DNA from: Telopea speciosissima
Lineage: Eukaryota; Streptophyta; Magnoliopsida; Proteales; Proteaceae
Reading direction: 5' to 3'
Assembly: GCF_018873765.1 (NCBI RefSeq)
Contig: NC_057924.1
Location: 4,774,001 to 4,838,000 of the forward strand
DNA: 64,000 nt
Part shown: positions 11,994 through 41,295 of the stretch, piece by piece
Layout of the letters: every line of letters begins with the position of its first letter
Position numbering within the stretch: the stretch's first letter is position 1
Position numbers and translations under genes: made by a program
Notes under the pieces: generated by a model
Database searches by the model: none
The model's input: the letters and a program-made list of their open reading frames with translations, nothing else
Told to the model about the DNA's origin: nothing

Positions 11994-13250
11994 ACTCCCA
12001 AATTATCTTATCACCTTCTAAAAGGAAACTTTATTTTGCATTATATGGATACCCTTTCAAACCATTCCACCACCTGAATCCACAATTCAACAAAATACAA
12101 GTGGAAACATACTCAGCTAACTTCTTGGGTCTGATTGTTTCCACGTTTCAACACCAATAAGGTTGTACGTCTCGCAATGTTTTCAAACTCTAGGCACAAC
12201 ACAAAACTCTCCATGAAAATACTTCCTACTAATACAAAAAATAAAAATAAAGCCACTGAAATATTCAATCCCTGCTTGCAATCTTAACAAAGCAATTGGA
12301 AAGGTATTAACAAACACAACATGATGAAAATCTCAGGCTAAAGCACCATAATAGGTTATTATATAATTAATATTGAAACTCACGAGCAGAAACTGCATAA
12401 GATACCTCACACCAAATCGGTTATTCTAGATTAATGCATCCAACCTACTACAACATAATAAAGCTACAACCAATTGAAATGTATAACTAAAACAATCTTG
12501 CAAAAGCCACATGCAAGCATAAAAGAGTATCAACATGTTTCTTAATTTTCATGTCCTTAAAGTCTTCAATGAAGTCATATAGAGTTGTCAGACAAGTATA
12601 AAGATGGAACTTTGAATTTAACATAGATGAGCATTTGATCATGGCCGCATTGACAGATACCTGAAATATTTATCTCCAGACATTGTAAAATGCTTTATCC
12701 AAGTAGCCAACAAATAAAGCAATTTAATCCAACTAAGCATTGTAGAAAAAAAGAAACTGATTAATTAAAACGGATCATTCTAAACTAGCAAAATTACCAA
12801 ACTTTCAACCGAAATTATGCTGCTTCTGGGTTTCACCTCCTGTTTCATCTCGGGTATGTTGAAATTAGCAAATTTCACCAAGATTTTGAGGAAATTTTAA
12901 ACTACGATCTTTGATGAACTTGCAATCGATGAATCTATCACTAACGATTTTCAGAATGAAAATATTTGCTTACATATAAAGCATTCTACGATGACTTCAA
13001 AAAATGAAAATTGACAATTCTTTGGGGTCTTCGACTAAGATTAAAATTGATAACTCTTCAAGAGGCTTCAAGAATTCGATAAGAGAAGTGATAAGGGAAC
13101 CTTTTTCCTTTTTTCAAATACGCATTAAAATTCCATGAAAAAAAAAACCCCCCGGAATACAACTCGGCTATAAACGAAGGACGATCTTGGATTAAAACGA
13201 TAATAATCAAGTGGAAGAGGGTTGGGGGGAACAAAACCAAAAGGGCATAC

Positions 13251-13445
13251 CTTGGAGAGGTCAAGAAGTGCGTTCTCTCTAAGATCAGGGTTACTAAGCT
13301 CAAGTACCAACTGCTCAGCGGACGCCATTTTACGGTCCTTGTTAGCGTGGGCGGCGTTGGCGACGTTGGCGTTAGCACTGGCAGAAGTAGGATTGGAGCC
13401 GCTGAAGGAAGGATTCAGAGAGAATGACTGAGGAAGCATAGACAT
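13251..13445 (-). CDS. CNOT9: CNOT9 exon 1, intact copy in unit B
   Basis: The minus-strand start ATG at 13445 opens a 195-bp exon of 65 codons: MSMLPQSFSLNPSFSG, a short Ala/Asn-rich linker, then KMASAEQLVLELSNPDLREN and ALLDLSK, the N-terminus of plant CNOT9/RCD1 homologues. It ends at AAG|GTATGC with phase 0, so it joins exactly to the KREIFQ exon at 4762-4691. The ancestral exon 2 that should lie just below is deleted in unit B. The intact gene, if expressed, would need to splice from here over the broken exon 1 of unit A to that distant exon. Remaining exons are outside the window. Confidence 0.8.
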
Positions 13446-13723
13446 AATCAGGACTCAACCGAAGCGGCGTTGTTTGATCACCTCACGTGAGAATTGAAGA
13501 CCGTTGACATGTTTATAAGAGAAGAAGAACAGAACGGTGTTTTCCCCATTTTACATATTCAAAAGCGAAATTTTCGATTTCCTAGTGGGGAAAGCAAGTG
13601 CGCAAGATAAGTGATAAGCTTTACCAAAAAAAGATAAGTGACAAGCTCGGAAATGAAAACCGGAATCACGAAATCTGCAACTGTCAACCTGACCGGGAAA
13701 GCGGATAGGAGGGGGGGGGGGGG

Positions 13724-13900
13724 GTACCCCGGATCTTTATCACCTCCAGCTCCCTGCCCGGCCCAGTTCCTCTAACAAGGGGGTTGAAATGACCACCCTA
13801 ACCCTGCTCAAAGACTGCCCAAGTGGGGTCTACCACCCCTTATTAGAGGAACCGGAGAACTGGGCCGGGCAAGGAACTGGAGGAGATAATTTTCCGGAGT
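13724..13900. repeat. Foldback (inverted repeat) element
   Basis: The arm 'tgcccggcccagttc' (about 13755) is matched by its complement 'gaactgggccgggca' (about 13857). Further outward, 'cctccag' pairs with 'ctggagg' and the edges pair as 'ccgga' and 'tccgg'. This is a hairpin-forming MITE-like insert absent from unit A. The borders are approximate and no clear target duplication was resolved. It lies upstream of the CNOT9 exon 1 start. Confidence 0.55.
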
Positions 13901-14869
13901 TCCCCACACATGGGTTTCAAAAAATGGAATCGAATGGGAGAGCAAGCCAATCCGGATTGGAATCAGTGATTCTCTATCGATCTTAATCCTGAATTGAAAT
14001 TGAATCGAATCAGATCGACTGATTCCTAGCCATTTTCTTCATGGTTTAACTTGGATTCGACTGATACTCGATTTCTGAAGCTGATTCCATTTTCCTTACA
14101 AAAAAAACCATCTTAGAATCGGTTGGTTCGGACCAATTTAGGTTGATTTAGATTTGAATTAGATTGGAATTTGCTCTGATCGATTGATCCCTGAATTCTA
14201 ATTTTAAAACCTTGCTCCCACGAGTCACAACATGGGTGTGGCAGGCGGCCATTCTGAAAAAGGTATTATCCACATGAAGCCCACATATTCTGAGTAAAAT
14301 AAAGAAAAATTTTAATTCAAAAAAAAACTATGTGAAGGGTAGATTGCACTCTGATATCGTGGGGTAGTTTGTTTTTTAAAAATGCATTAAAATTTTCAAA
14401 ATAGAAGAAATGTTTCTATATCGGCATATTCAGAATTGTATGTGTATAAATGATGTGACAATTTCAATGGTTTGTATCTAGGAAATAGTTCGCATCGACT
14501 ATATGTCAAATCTTACCCTTAATGGTCCTCGCCCTTTCGGTAGTCTTGAACTCTTGAACTCTTGAATTCTTTAATGCTTTATTTTCCCACTTAGTAGATT
14601 CTATTTAAGATTAAAACTGGCCATGTGAGCAAAAATCCATAGGGATCTTCAAAATTTTAGCACTATCCAATTTTCCATGTGGCAAATAATTGTGTAGTCC
14701 AAGAAAATCACTTCCTATCTCACAAATAGCTCATCATTTTCTCTCCATCGATCATTTTTTTTTTCATCACATCAAGGAATCAATTGTAGCTCTAACCAAT
14801 GTATATTTTCTCTTCTTTTTTTTCCAAGAAGATTTTTTGGACGGGAAGGGAGGAGGACCATCCCTCTAA

Positions 14870-15510
14870 AACCCCTCCTTCTAAAGATTTTTAAATCTCT
14901 AATCTTACCAAGTGTGTGATGGTCAACCGTCCTTTTAAGAACTACCAAACCCTACAATCTTATCAAGTTTATGATGATTGTTGCAGACAAAATCCTTCTT
15001 CTTAAGAGTCATATGATTCTTCATTTCTTTTTATAACTAGCCTAAAAGGGGGAGGAGGATCCCCCTCCTAAAGATTATTAAATCTCTAATCTTACCAATT
15101 GTGCGATGGTCAACCTTCATTTTAATAGTTATTAAATCCTACAATCTTACCAAATTTATGATGATTGTTACTAGTAAAAACCTTCTTATTAAGAGTGATA
15201 TAGTTCTTCAATTATTCGAATTACTAGCCTAGGAAAGGGGGGAGGAGGACCCCTCTAAAATCCCCCTCCTCTCTAAAGTTTATTAACTAGGAGGATTTTT
15301 TGGGGGGAAGGAGGGAGAAAGGACCCCTCTAAAATCCCTCCTCCTTCTAAAGATTTTGAAATCTTCAATCTTACCAATTGTGCGATGACAACCTTCTTTT
15401 AAGAATGATTAAATCCTACAATCTTACCAAGTTTATGATGATCATTACAGCTAAAAACCTTCCTTTTAAGAGTAATTTAATTTTTCATTTCTTTGTATAA
15501 CTAGCCTAGG
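14870..15510. repeat. About 200-bp unit, three tandem copies
   Basis: The block 'aaatctctaatcttaccaa', then 'tttatgatgat' and 'ataactagcct', recurs near 14893, 15077 and 15360. Unit A carries this block once (7377-7445 continuing at 9824-9920), so the triplication happened in unit B after the duplication. Purine-rich 'ggaggagga' tracts separate the copies. Confidence 0.7.
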
Positions 15511-15732
15511 AAAGATAGTCTATTGTGCTATACAGTTCGTATAATTTGGTGCACATTAAAAAACATTGTTCTAAGGTTAATAAGTCTTATAATCACTATT
15601 TACGAGATTTATGCAACTATTTACTATCATGCTGAGGGTAAGTATAATGTGTTGGTATTTAGATATACTCCTAGTTCTGATAAAACTACCATCCATGTAA
15701 AACATCTAGAAAAGAAAAGAGGGGGGATAGTA

Positions 15733-17140
15733 TTGGAAATGTGTGTCCATCAAATCCTAATTTGATTAATAAATAATTTATTTCTTTTATGGATGATGTT
15801 ATTCAAAAGACTTATAAGTTTGTTCCATGGGTATTCACCTAAACCATTTTCGGTTAGGGATAGGAATGGACATCTTATCTATACGGTCGTTACATGTATG
15901 TCAGGAAAAATGTTGATTTCAAGACGTAAAATGTAATTACACATTGAATGTGGGTATAGAAAAGAACTTGGTATGAATCTCTCATGTGTTACTGCATATA
16001 GTATAAGGAAGAGATTTGTACCCGTCACTAGTTGACCCTTTAACCTAAAAGATCCTTATCGTTATGATGTTACATAATGAATTTTGGTACACCAAAAAGT
16101 TGATGTCCTTTGGACTATATATCAATGCACTAGATTCCTGGTGGTGCATCATGGACGAAAAAGATGTTCAACATGGAATCCACTACCCTTGATTGAGGAA
16201 TATCAAGTAGAGAGAATGTTTGTGATCGATCGTACTAGAATCTGGATTAAATGATATTTTTATAAATTATTTACAAAATTATTTTCTCATTATCAAATGT
16301 ATTATTTTATTATTTAATTGATGTTTGATCACGTTTTTTGCATCCAACCATGATCACAAAATCTCTAATAAGGACATGTACAATGAATTGGGATTTGACA
16401 GTATTAAATTATGTCATATAGTTCATTATGAGATATTGTTTAATGGAATCATATGTGCAAATTAACGGAATTTAATGATCCACAATATTTATTTAGAATA
16501 ATAATAAGTTAATTATCTCTTTGACTATGTGAATGAGACATACTCTAATTAGATTGGATTCATAGTCAAAATTGAAAGAGATAAAATATCATTTTTAGAT
16601 TCTATCTCTTCCACTTTAGAAGCTTGATTGTGTGTGTAATATTACGAAATTCAAATTCTCACCAAAGCAGTTGGTTTAATTTAAAGAAACTAAACATCAC
16701 AAAGTGCAAAGAGGCAGGTACAGTTTAGGAAACTAACCGTCTCATATCACCCAAGCCTTCATAAAGGTTCACTATTTAAACAAAGAGAGGGAGAGGTTGC
16801 ACGGTTTTGCAATCTCTCCCCTGGCTCTCTCTCTCTCTCCTCTTGAGTGGTGAGTGGTGAGTGGTGAGTGGTGGTTGGGGATTTTGAATCTCTACTTTAG
16901 TGAAAGTAATGGTCATGGAGTGCGCCAAATTGAAGATTCAAAGAATTGAACAGTTCAATCTCTTTCGCTATTCAAATGAGGAAGAACTATTATCTGGAGC
17001 AACTACAATTGCAATTCTCAAGTAATCTCACATTTCCCACATCTATTTGTTTGGGTTTTCTCGAATTTGAATGCAAAAGTGTAATACTCAATCCGAATCC
17101 TTTACGCAATCAGGTCAAATTCCTTCAGATAGAAGGATAG
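15733..17140 (+). repeat. Probable degraded solo LTR
   Basis: From 'tattggaaatgtgtgtccat' the sequence has the feel of a long plant Copia LTR: AT-rich upstream part, a 'ttcactatttaaacaaagag' TATA-like region (about 16765) followed by a CT-rich stretch. A 'gagtggt' heptamer is repeated four times at 16843-16875. No second copy or target duplication is seen, so the call rests on composition and layout. The 64-codon frame at 16946-17140 has no recognisable domain. Confidence 0.35.
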
Positions 17141-17594
17141 AAATGCCACACCCTGCACACACACAAAATTTTCTAATCTTACTATGCCATTTCTGTCCAA
17201 CTGCATAGTGTCTCTCTCTCTCTCTCCTCCCACAATATTTTTCGAAGATGACCTAAAAAAATTTGCAATATATATATATATATATTTTTTCCCCCCCCTA
17301 AAGGGAATTGATGCAAAATATTCACTACTTAATTATACTTCTGTTCGGGGTATAATCTGAGTACTGGAGGCTAACCAGAAAACTGAGGCTAAGATTACAG
17401 TTTATATAAAGAGAGAATAAACAAGATTAAGATTAACGGGAGTGAGCAAAAACACACATTTTTCTCAGTTTGCTCATGAGATGTGATAGGGAAAAGCATA
17501 TCAACAAATTGACAACTTAAAGGATACCATATTAAATTAAAAGTCTACAGAAAGCCACCAAATCTTTATGAACAAGCAGAGACTTTGAAGATTG

Positions 17595-35045
<17,451 letters not shown>

Positions 35046-35049
35046 TCAT

Positions 35050-36489
35050 CTCAAGTCTTCTACACCATTAATTAGAAAATACGAGACTAGAATATCGGCT
35101 GTGGGCTGAGGCCCGGATCACGCGATGTGGGAGAACTACCTTCACGTATTTTAGTTTTTTTTTTTTTTCTGAGAAAGTTATCGTTCACCATTGGAAGTGG
35201 GAAAACAAACTCCACGTATTTTTTCAAAGTTTTTTTTTTTTTTCAAAGTTTTCTTTCTTGAAGGTTCACCCTATTACCCTAGGATTAACAAACTCCAATA
35301 GGGTTTTAATATGTTCTCCAAAATATCCTCCTTGTACCCTTCTGTGGGATTGAGTTCCTCTCCAGGGAGCCCAGCACGCCTAGGGAGCATCCAACCGTTG
35401 GGCTGTGACGCACACACCCCTAGGCATGCACCGAGATATGTGCAGCATAACCCAACCCTTGGATGCCCCCTAGGCACTCTCTGGGTGCTGAGCTCCCTAG
35501 AGAGGAGCCGGATCCCTCTTCTGTGTATCTGAAGTCCCACAGTGAATGGTTACCCAAAAAAAAAGTCCCATGGTGAATGAATTCTCGTTCAATGTGTTTT
35601 TTTTCTCCATCTTGTCGTAATTTGTAAATTATAATTATGCTAAAAAAATAAATCAAATAAGAGAAAAGGTTTTTCACCCAAAGTGAAGGTTCATTAATCC
35701 CAATAGGAGTACGATCGGCCGGGTTAGGCCAGATTTTTTAAAACCCCAACCCAACCTTAGGTCCCTTAGCTCAATCCAGGCTAAGGATGTCGATTCGGTA
35801 CCAAAACCATTTATCGAATCGGTAGCATACAAAATTACTGGTACTGGTATGAGAAAATGGGACTGTACTAGTTATAGTACAGTATCAGTATGGGGTGTTT
35901 GGCTTCAGTATCGAACCGAATTGTACCGAATTGACACCCTTACTAGGCCTAGCCCAACCCAAAGTCAGACTAGGCTATTGCAGCCCAGGCGCAATCCTAC
36001 CGAGCTCAATTCAATTTGACCCTACTCCACCGGGAAATCTCAACCTTGGCCCCAACTCATGGGCAGGAAAGCACAGCCTAGGCATTGTTAGGCTCACAAC
36101 AAGCTCAGGCTCAGGCTCATTGGATCAAACTTGCACCCCTAGTTCCCACACATGAGATACCCATCAAAGAATTTAAAAAAAATAAAAATAAAATCCTAGA
36201 AGGAAACTTGAGGCCCATAAATCCCATTTATGGTTTTGGGAGCGGGATTTCTGGTTGGATGATCCAACTAAGCTTAGTAGGGCATGGGTGGCACCAATTT
36301 ATGCCACCTTAGACAGATTTTGAATGGGACTGAAATTTGGTAGACATGTAAACTACATTCTGCCTTACTTTTTTTTTTTTTTTTCGTAAGAAACATTCTG
36401 CCTTACTCAAATGTTAAATTTCATTCTAATCCAAGTTGGCTAAGTGGCAAATCTAATCATTAAAAAAAAAATCTGAGACTATTTAGTAT
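35050..36489. other. Intergenic DNA upstream of PLPBP, with MITE-like repeats
   Basis: This contains long T-runs (35155-35180, 35230-35250). A foldback arm pair sits at about 35351-35515 ('gagttcctctccagggagc' against 'gctccctagagaggagc'). Next comes a short element with 'ggatgtcgattcggtac' and 'gtaccgaattgacaccctt' ends (about 35786-35942), then a stretch of 'agcccaaccc' words (35725-36130) also seen at 44145-44570 and 56955-57240. No gene is seen. Confidence 0.6.
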
Positions 36490-36830
36490 CCGTGATGGAA
36501 AGGTTTCTTGAGAGTATCCGTGATGGGCTTCTTGGGGCTCACTTCTTAGATTTTAGTTCTGCTGTTGTGTTTTCAGACTGTTTGTCTGTTGTTCGTGCCT
36601 CACAAGGCCTTTCCTTTGCCTTAGATTGGGCTGCTAGAGTTGTTGTTGAGAATATATTCCTCGCTCCGGTAATGGAGAGGCCCATTCCCTTGTTAATGGT
36701 GCCTTGCATCTGGGATGTTTGCGGTTTTGGTGGGGTATTCCTTCTTTGTTGTTTGATTCTGTTGTTCCTAGAAGGAGATTCTCATCCTCTTATTTCTCTT
36801 GAATAAAATTTACTTCTTACTTTGGCCCAA
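36490..36830 (+). mobile_element. LINE 3' fragment with RNase H-like tail
   Basis: The open frame from 36492 contains VFSDCLSVVRASQGLSFALD, matching the C-terminal RNase H-like (RVT_3) end found on many plant L1 LINEs. It ends GDSHPLISLE, followed by an AATAAA and a short A-rich tail ('ggcccaaaaaag'). Middle parts are shifted out of frame. It is a short dead fragment, not a gene. Confidence 0.6.
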
Positions 36831-38860
36831 AAAAGAGAGTTTTGAACAGGCATTCACATCCTGAGCTGCCCCACTTGGGATCATGCTTTTTAAAAATGGT
36901 ATTGGATTCGGTCTATCAAGGGTACCCGATATCAATGCCTATACCCGATCTTATGATTGATTGGTATTGGTGTTGGCCGAGATTGATACCGATCTTAATA
37001 CCATTTTTTAGAAGGGAAATTATAAGCGCCACCTCCTGAGTTATCCCGTTATTTTAATGCAATCCCACTAAGTACCATAATATCAAATTTGACCCAAAAT
37101 CATTATAGATGATAAAGAACATATATATATTTATTTATTTATTTATTTATTTTTTTGGGGAAGAGATAAAGAACACATTTAGCATTGAGAATTGATGTGT
37201 TTGCCAATTTTTTTTTGGGTAGGTAGAAAAAAAATTCTATTAAGATAGAAAACATATGTTATATAACTATATAAGGTTGTTTAGCAAAATAAATAATAAA
37301 TAAAAAAACTGTATAAGGTTTTCAAAACATTAAATTTTAAAAATCAAATAATAGAATGTGACCATATCTTACATGTCATAAACGAGGTCTTTCGAATTAA
37401 AAAATGAACACAACCATTAATATCCCTAAAAATGAAACTGCACACTAAAATATATATATCAAATATATCATTCACATGTAGTGTTTGCCAATAGCAATAC
37501 TAAAATATTTCATCATCCATGATTTCATGAAGCATTATATAGGGTTTATGGACTAACATAATACATATTGGGGGGGGGGGGGGGTTGTGTTCTGTGAACG
37601 GGCGACTGAGAAGAAGTCAAGGAAACTAAGATGTATTTGGCCTAATTTACCCGAAGAAGTACGTACCTAACTATTCCATTCCAAGCCCAAACAAAGTTGG
37701 CCAAACCCAGCAGTTCCCACTGTGTTCTATTGCTTCTGTAATGTCAACCTAAGTTTGGCATCAATTGTCAGCAATTATCTTCACCTAAAATTCCAAACTC
37801 TTTACATACGTGGCTATGTTTACTTTTAGTTTCCGACCTACCTCGCATCCTTTTATTTATTAATGCATAAGAAATTGCTGTCTGCTTGCATCAGTGCGTG
37901 TAAGGGCATCGATATGGATGGGATTTTTTTATTATACAATAGAGGGATGGTAATTTTATGTGTTCCAATATCTGGCACAAGGCTACATAATCAAGCAATG
38001 TTTTTTATCTTAAGAACCTATTAAGGAAAGCCAAAACAAAACCAAATCCAAACCGGACCAAAATTGAGATCAACTTTACCTAATTACCACTATTACTTCA
38101 AGTTGACCCAATATTAATAGTACCGAAACTGATTCAACTTGACCAAAACCGGACCTAACCCATGGATTGACACCTAAAAAATCCTATGCAGTGCGTTAAT
38201 CTTGTGATGCCTTATAGTTCGGGCCTGAGAGCTCAACATGTGGAAGATGCGAAATCCAACGATACTGAGCTTGAGAAGAAAGAAAAAAAAAAAAAAAAAA
38301 CTGAGTCAATCAAGATCGCACCCTTGGATAAAGTATCTTCTACGTGTCGAGCTCCTAGGTCCGAACTGCAAGACACCACAAGATGAAGGAATTGCAGAGA
38401 ATTTTAATCCCTACTCTAAAATACCTACTCTAGGCACATGTTGAGGCCAATGGGGACCGCTTAGTTTCTAGTCTTATAAGCTTTTGATGGTAAATACTTA
38501 AACAAAGTAATTATATTCCAAGTTGAATTGAGCTTGTACCCATAGACGAGCGCGGAGGTACGGTTTTAGGAATCAGTATTGGGGATGAGATCGGTCTTGG
38601 TAGATACTAATCCAATACCAATCTAGATTGGCCCATATTGAACAGATTTGCCCCTGGTTTTCAATTAAAATTTGTTTTTTTAAAAAAAATCTATCGTTGG
38701 TCCGTAGTAATCCAAATATAGTGGATCGCCTTAGAATTGATATCATCCTTTGCCGATTCCAATAAGAATCACTTGATTCGATGATCCAATAATGATTCCT
38801 CAATCTGTTTTCCAGGAGGTTTTGGTTTCGAGCCTTCTGTTCCTCGAGTTCGGATACATT
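36831..38860. other. Intergenic, AT-rich, with degenerate repeat pieces
   Basis: A 'ggtattgg'/'ccgat'-rich stretch at 36895-37010 resembles the MITE at 11783. A 14-base G-run lies near 37571, and an A-run near 38283. Another 'gatcggtct'/'ccaatacc' stretch lies at 38570-38800. No coding region is supported. Confidence 0.5.
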
Positions 38861-38870
38861 GTCATATTGC

Positions 38871-38972
38871 AGGGTGTGCGGTGCACATTCTACGGCATAG
38901 TAAAGACCACGTATGTCAATGTGAGACACATGGCACAAATGGCCTTTGCTGTGCACCGCACACCCTGCTATG
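38871..38972. repeat. Foldback element
   Basis: The arms 'gcagggtgtgcggtgcaca' (38870) and 'tgtgcaccgcacaccctgc' (about 38950) are perfect inverted complements about 60 bp apart. It is a compact hairpin-forming MITE. Confidence 0.7.
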
Positions 38973-39307
38973 GCAGAGAACTTTTATTATTTTTCTCACC
39001 TAATCCCCCTTTCATCCACCCTTTGTAAAATACCTTAAAAACCAAAAACAAAATCTTTTTTTTTTTTTGTATTCCAAGTTGAAACTACCTTTTCTAGTAC
39101 TGAGAAGCCGAAAAAGAAGCTTAGCCCCAAATCATGTCTCTTTGTGGTGTCCTTCATGGACCAATTGATTGGATGGTTCATAGCTGGACTCTGAAACCAC
39201 CGACCCTTAATGCATGGTTCAGGCCACCATGATCAAGTTTTAATTACAAATTATTATCCTAATACGTAAACCATAAACATGCTGTGTTGTTAAAGTTTAA
39301 CAATTCA

Positions 39308-39493
39308 GATCCTCTATGGTGTGCTTGCTTGTAATGGTCTGAGTGTTGCAGATTGAGCCGCGCGCATAAAAATCACCTTATCTCTACCCAAATGCTTTGC
39401 ACGAGTGGAAATAGGACAATCATTATACGTGCAGCCCAGTCTATATCGCACATATCGCTACGAACAACTGCACCATAAAAGATCTGGATCCTA
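39308..39493. repeat. Foldback MITE, ctctac family (degenerate)
   Basis: The edges 'cagatcctctatggtg' and 'caccataaaagatctggatc' are inverted. The interior has the 'atcaccttatctctacccaa' word shared with copies at 45720, 46115, 51290 and 61350. Confidence 0.55.
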
Positions 39494-40640
39494 AGCTTTA
39501 TAGGTTTCCATCGCATTAACTGATTTAAAAATAAACTCTCGTACTTCGACCGTATTTTAATCGCCCTTTTCTTTTATTTTTTTGGTAAAACCCTTTTCTC
39601 TTCAAGTTGGGTTAAACTCACGAGGACAACATTCTGCTCACTCCAGTTGTACCTTTAGATTACTATATATATACTGAGCAGTCAACCATTCCGCGTTGTT
39701 CTGAATGTCGGAGGTTGGACTGCTCAATTAGGCTACGTTTTTTTTTATAGAAGAATTGATTAATATTAATAAAATTTCTACTAAAAAAAAATTAATCTTA
39801 ATAAAATACATTTTTATAGAAGAATTGATTAATCTTAATAAAATAGCACCTGATCTTGCTCTTAATTAGTTTTAAGGGTGTCAAATTAGAATTGAAATTG
39901 AAAATTGGAATTTCATTCAATTTGGTTCAATTTCGATTTGAGACTAAACCGTCGGTTTGAATTGAAAAGAATCAAATGAAGTATAACTTGTATAAACAGA
40001 ACATGCTAAGGTGCTAAAACATACTTAAACCCCTAAAAGGCTAAAACACAAATACTTCGTCTCTACCTTTCCTGTCTTCGACCATTGACTCTCCTCATTT
40101 CTCTTTTCTAGTTCTGCATTTCTTCTGGTTTCATTTTTGTGCCTGTTTTTAATTAAGAAATTTCTAAATCTCATATGAACCAAAAAAAATAAATCAAATA
40201 AGGTAAACCGAATCACTTGTTTCCGAGACTGTACACAAACCCGATAAAATTGAATATAGAAAACTAAATAAGAACCGAACGAATTCGATTTGTACATATT
40301 TATGTACATAACCAAGCCAAAACCGAAACAATGACATCCTCACTTAGGCAACGTTTGGTATATAAGCATTCTATGTCAATTTTGCATTTTCAAATGATAA
40401 AAATAATCGTTTTTATCATTCAATTAAGAATGCAAAATCAACCTTGAATGCATACCAAACACAACCTTAGTTTGAATCGAGTTAGCTGTCCTTTCTTAAG
40501 TCAAAATTTCATTCTGTTAATGACTTTTGGTTTTATTATTCAGTAGCCCTTGACCAACCCACTAAAAACCCAAACAAAAAACGTACGTGTTTACCACTCC
40601 TTCACATTGTCAACTCTCTCGCTCCAAATTGCAATTTCTC

Positions 40641-40647
40641 TATAAAA
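40641..40647 (+). promoter_or_regulatory. TATA box of the STIG1-like gene
   Basis: TATAAAA lies 145-151 bp before the ATG at 40792. A pyrimidine-rich stretch with a CATCA-type initiator context follows. This is a typical plant core promoter layout; inferred from sequence only. Confidence 0.55.
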
Positions 40648-40791
40648 GCTGAACTCACCCTTCCAACCTCTGCATCCCATCCTCTCAACGTTCTTTGTAT
40701 CTATAAGACACTGGCAAACAGATTTCATCACTAACCCTCATTGTAAGTTCTATTTCCTTCCATTTCCTCAAGCATTAACTCAAGTTAAACC

Positions 40792-41295
40792 ATGAAGTTG
40801 ATAAAGGTATTCTTAGTTCTAGCAGTGGCAATGGCCTTAATCATCGGCATCGCCACCGCAACAACGCCGAGCAAAGAAGATGAAGAAGAAGAAGAAGTAG
40901 ATGATGATGCCATGGAAGTGCCTGTAGAGGTGTTCGACCCTTTCAACCATTCCTTGCCTGAAAGCGAACAACCATCATCTTCTACTTCTCTAAGGGGAAT
41001 TGGTCGATTCCTGAGACAAACGAGTAGCCCCAGGCAGCAGATGACTTGCAACAGATACCCTAGAATATGCAGAGCAAAAGGTAGCCCAGGACCCGATTGC
41101 TGCAAGAAGAATTGTGTAAATGTGTACACAGACCGATTAAATTGTGGGATTTGTGGGAAGAAGTGCAATTACAACGAGATATGTTGCAGAGGTAAATGTG
41201 TCAACCCATCATTTGATAAGAAGAACTGCGGGCTATGCAACAATAGGTGCAAGAAGGGGAGATCATGTGTATTAGGGTTATGCAACTATGCTTAG
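40792..41295 (+). CDS. STIG1-like small secreted cysteine-rich protein
   Basis: An intact 167-residue single-exon gene. Residues 1-24 form a signal peptide (MKLIKVFLVLAVAMALIIGI, then ATA). An acidic spacer follows (SKEDEEEEEVDDDAMEV), then a variable serine-rich part, and from about residue 85 the STIG1 domain with 16 cysteines, including the DCCKKNC, NCGICGKKC, ICCRGKC and NCGLCNNRC blocks. STIG1 proteins are apoplastic. The Petunia/tobacco and tomato members act in stigma exudate and pollen-tube growth through receptor-kinase binding, and Arabidopsis GRIM REAPER belongs to the same family. The start is the first ATG after the TATA box. Which family member this is cannot be decided here. 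Confidence 0.92.
   Translation: MKLIKVFLVLAVAMALIIGIATATTPSKEDEEEEEVDDDAMEVPVEVFDPFNHSLPESEQPSSSTSLRGIGRFLRQTSSPRQQMTCNRYPRICRAKGSPGPDCCKKNCVNVYTDRLNCGICGKKCNYNEICCRGKCVNPSFDKKNCGLCNNRCKKGRSCVLGLCNYA

Larger units (their letters stand above)
11599..15727. repeat. Tandem segmental duplication, unit B
   Basis: This is the second copy, collinear with unit A. It lacks A's four large insertions but has its own 211-bp MITE (11783-11993), a foldback element (about 13724-13900) and a triplicated block (14870-15510). It also lacks the segment corresponding to A 4305-4950, including CNOT9 exon 2. The loss sits at a short 'atacaaaaaa' word present at both sides in A, suggesting a microhomology deletion. 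Confidence 0.85.

Noticed and set aside
14870-15510. CRISPR-like repeat array
   Set aside because: Only three imperfect copies of a long unit with no unique spacers, in a plant nuclear context.
40785-41168. 127-codon minus-strand frame
   Set aside because: Antisense of the STIG1-like gene; the plus strand has a signal peptide, conserved cysteines and a TATA box.
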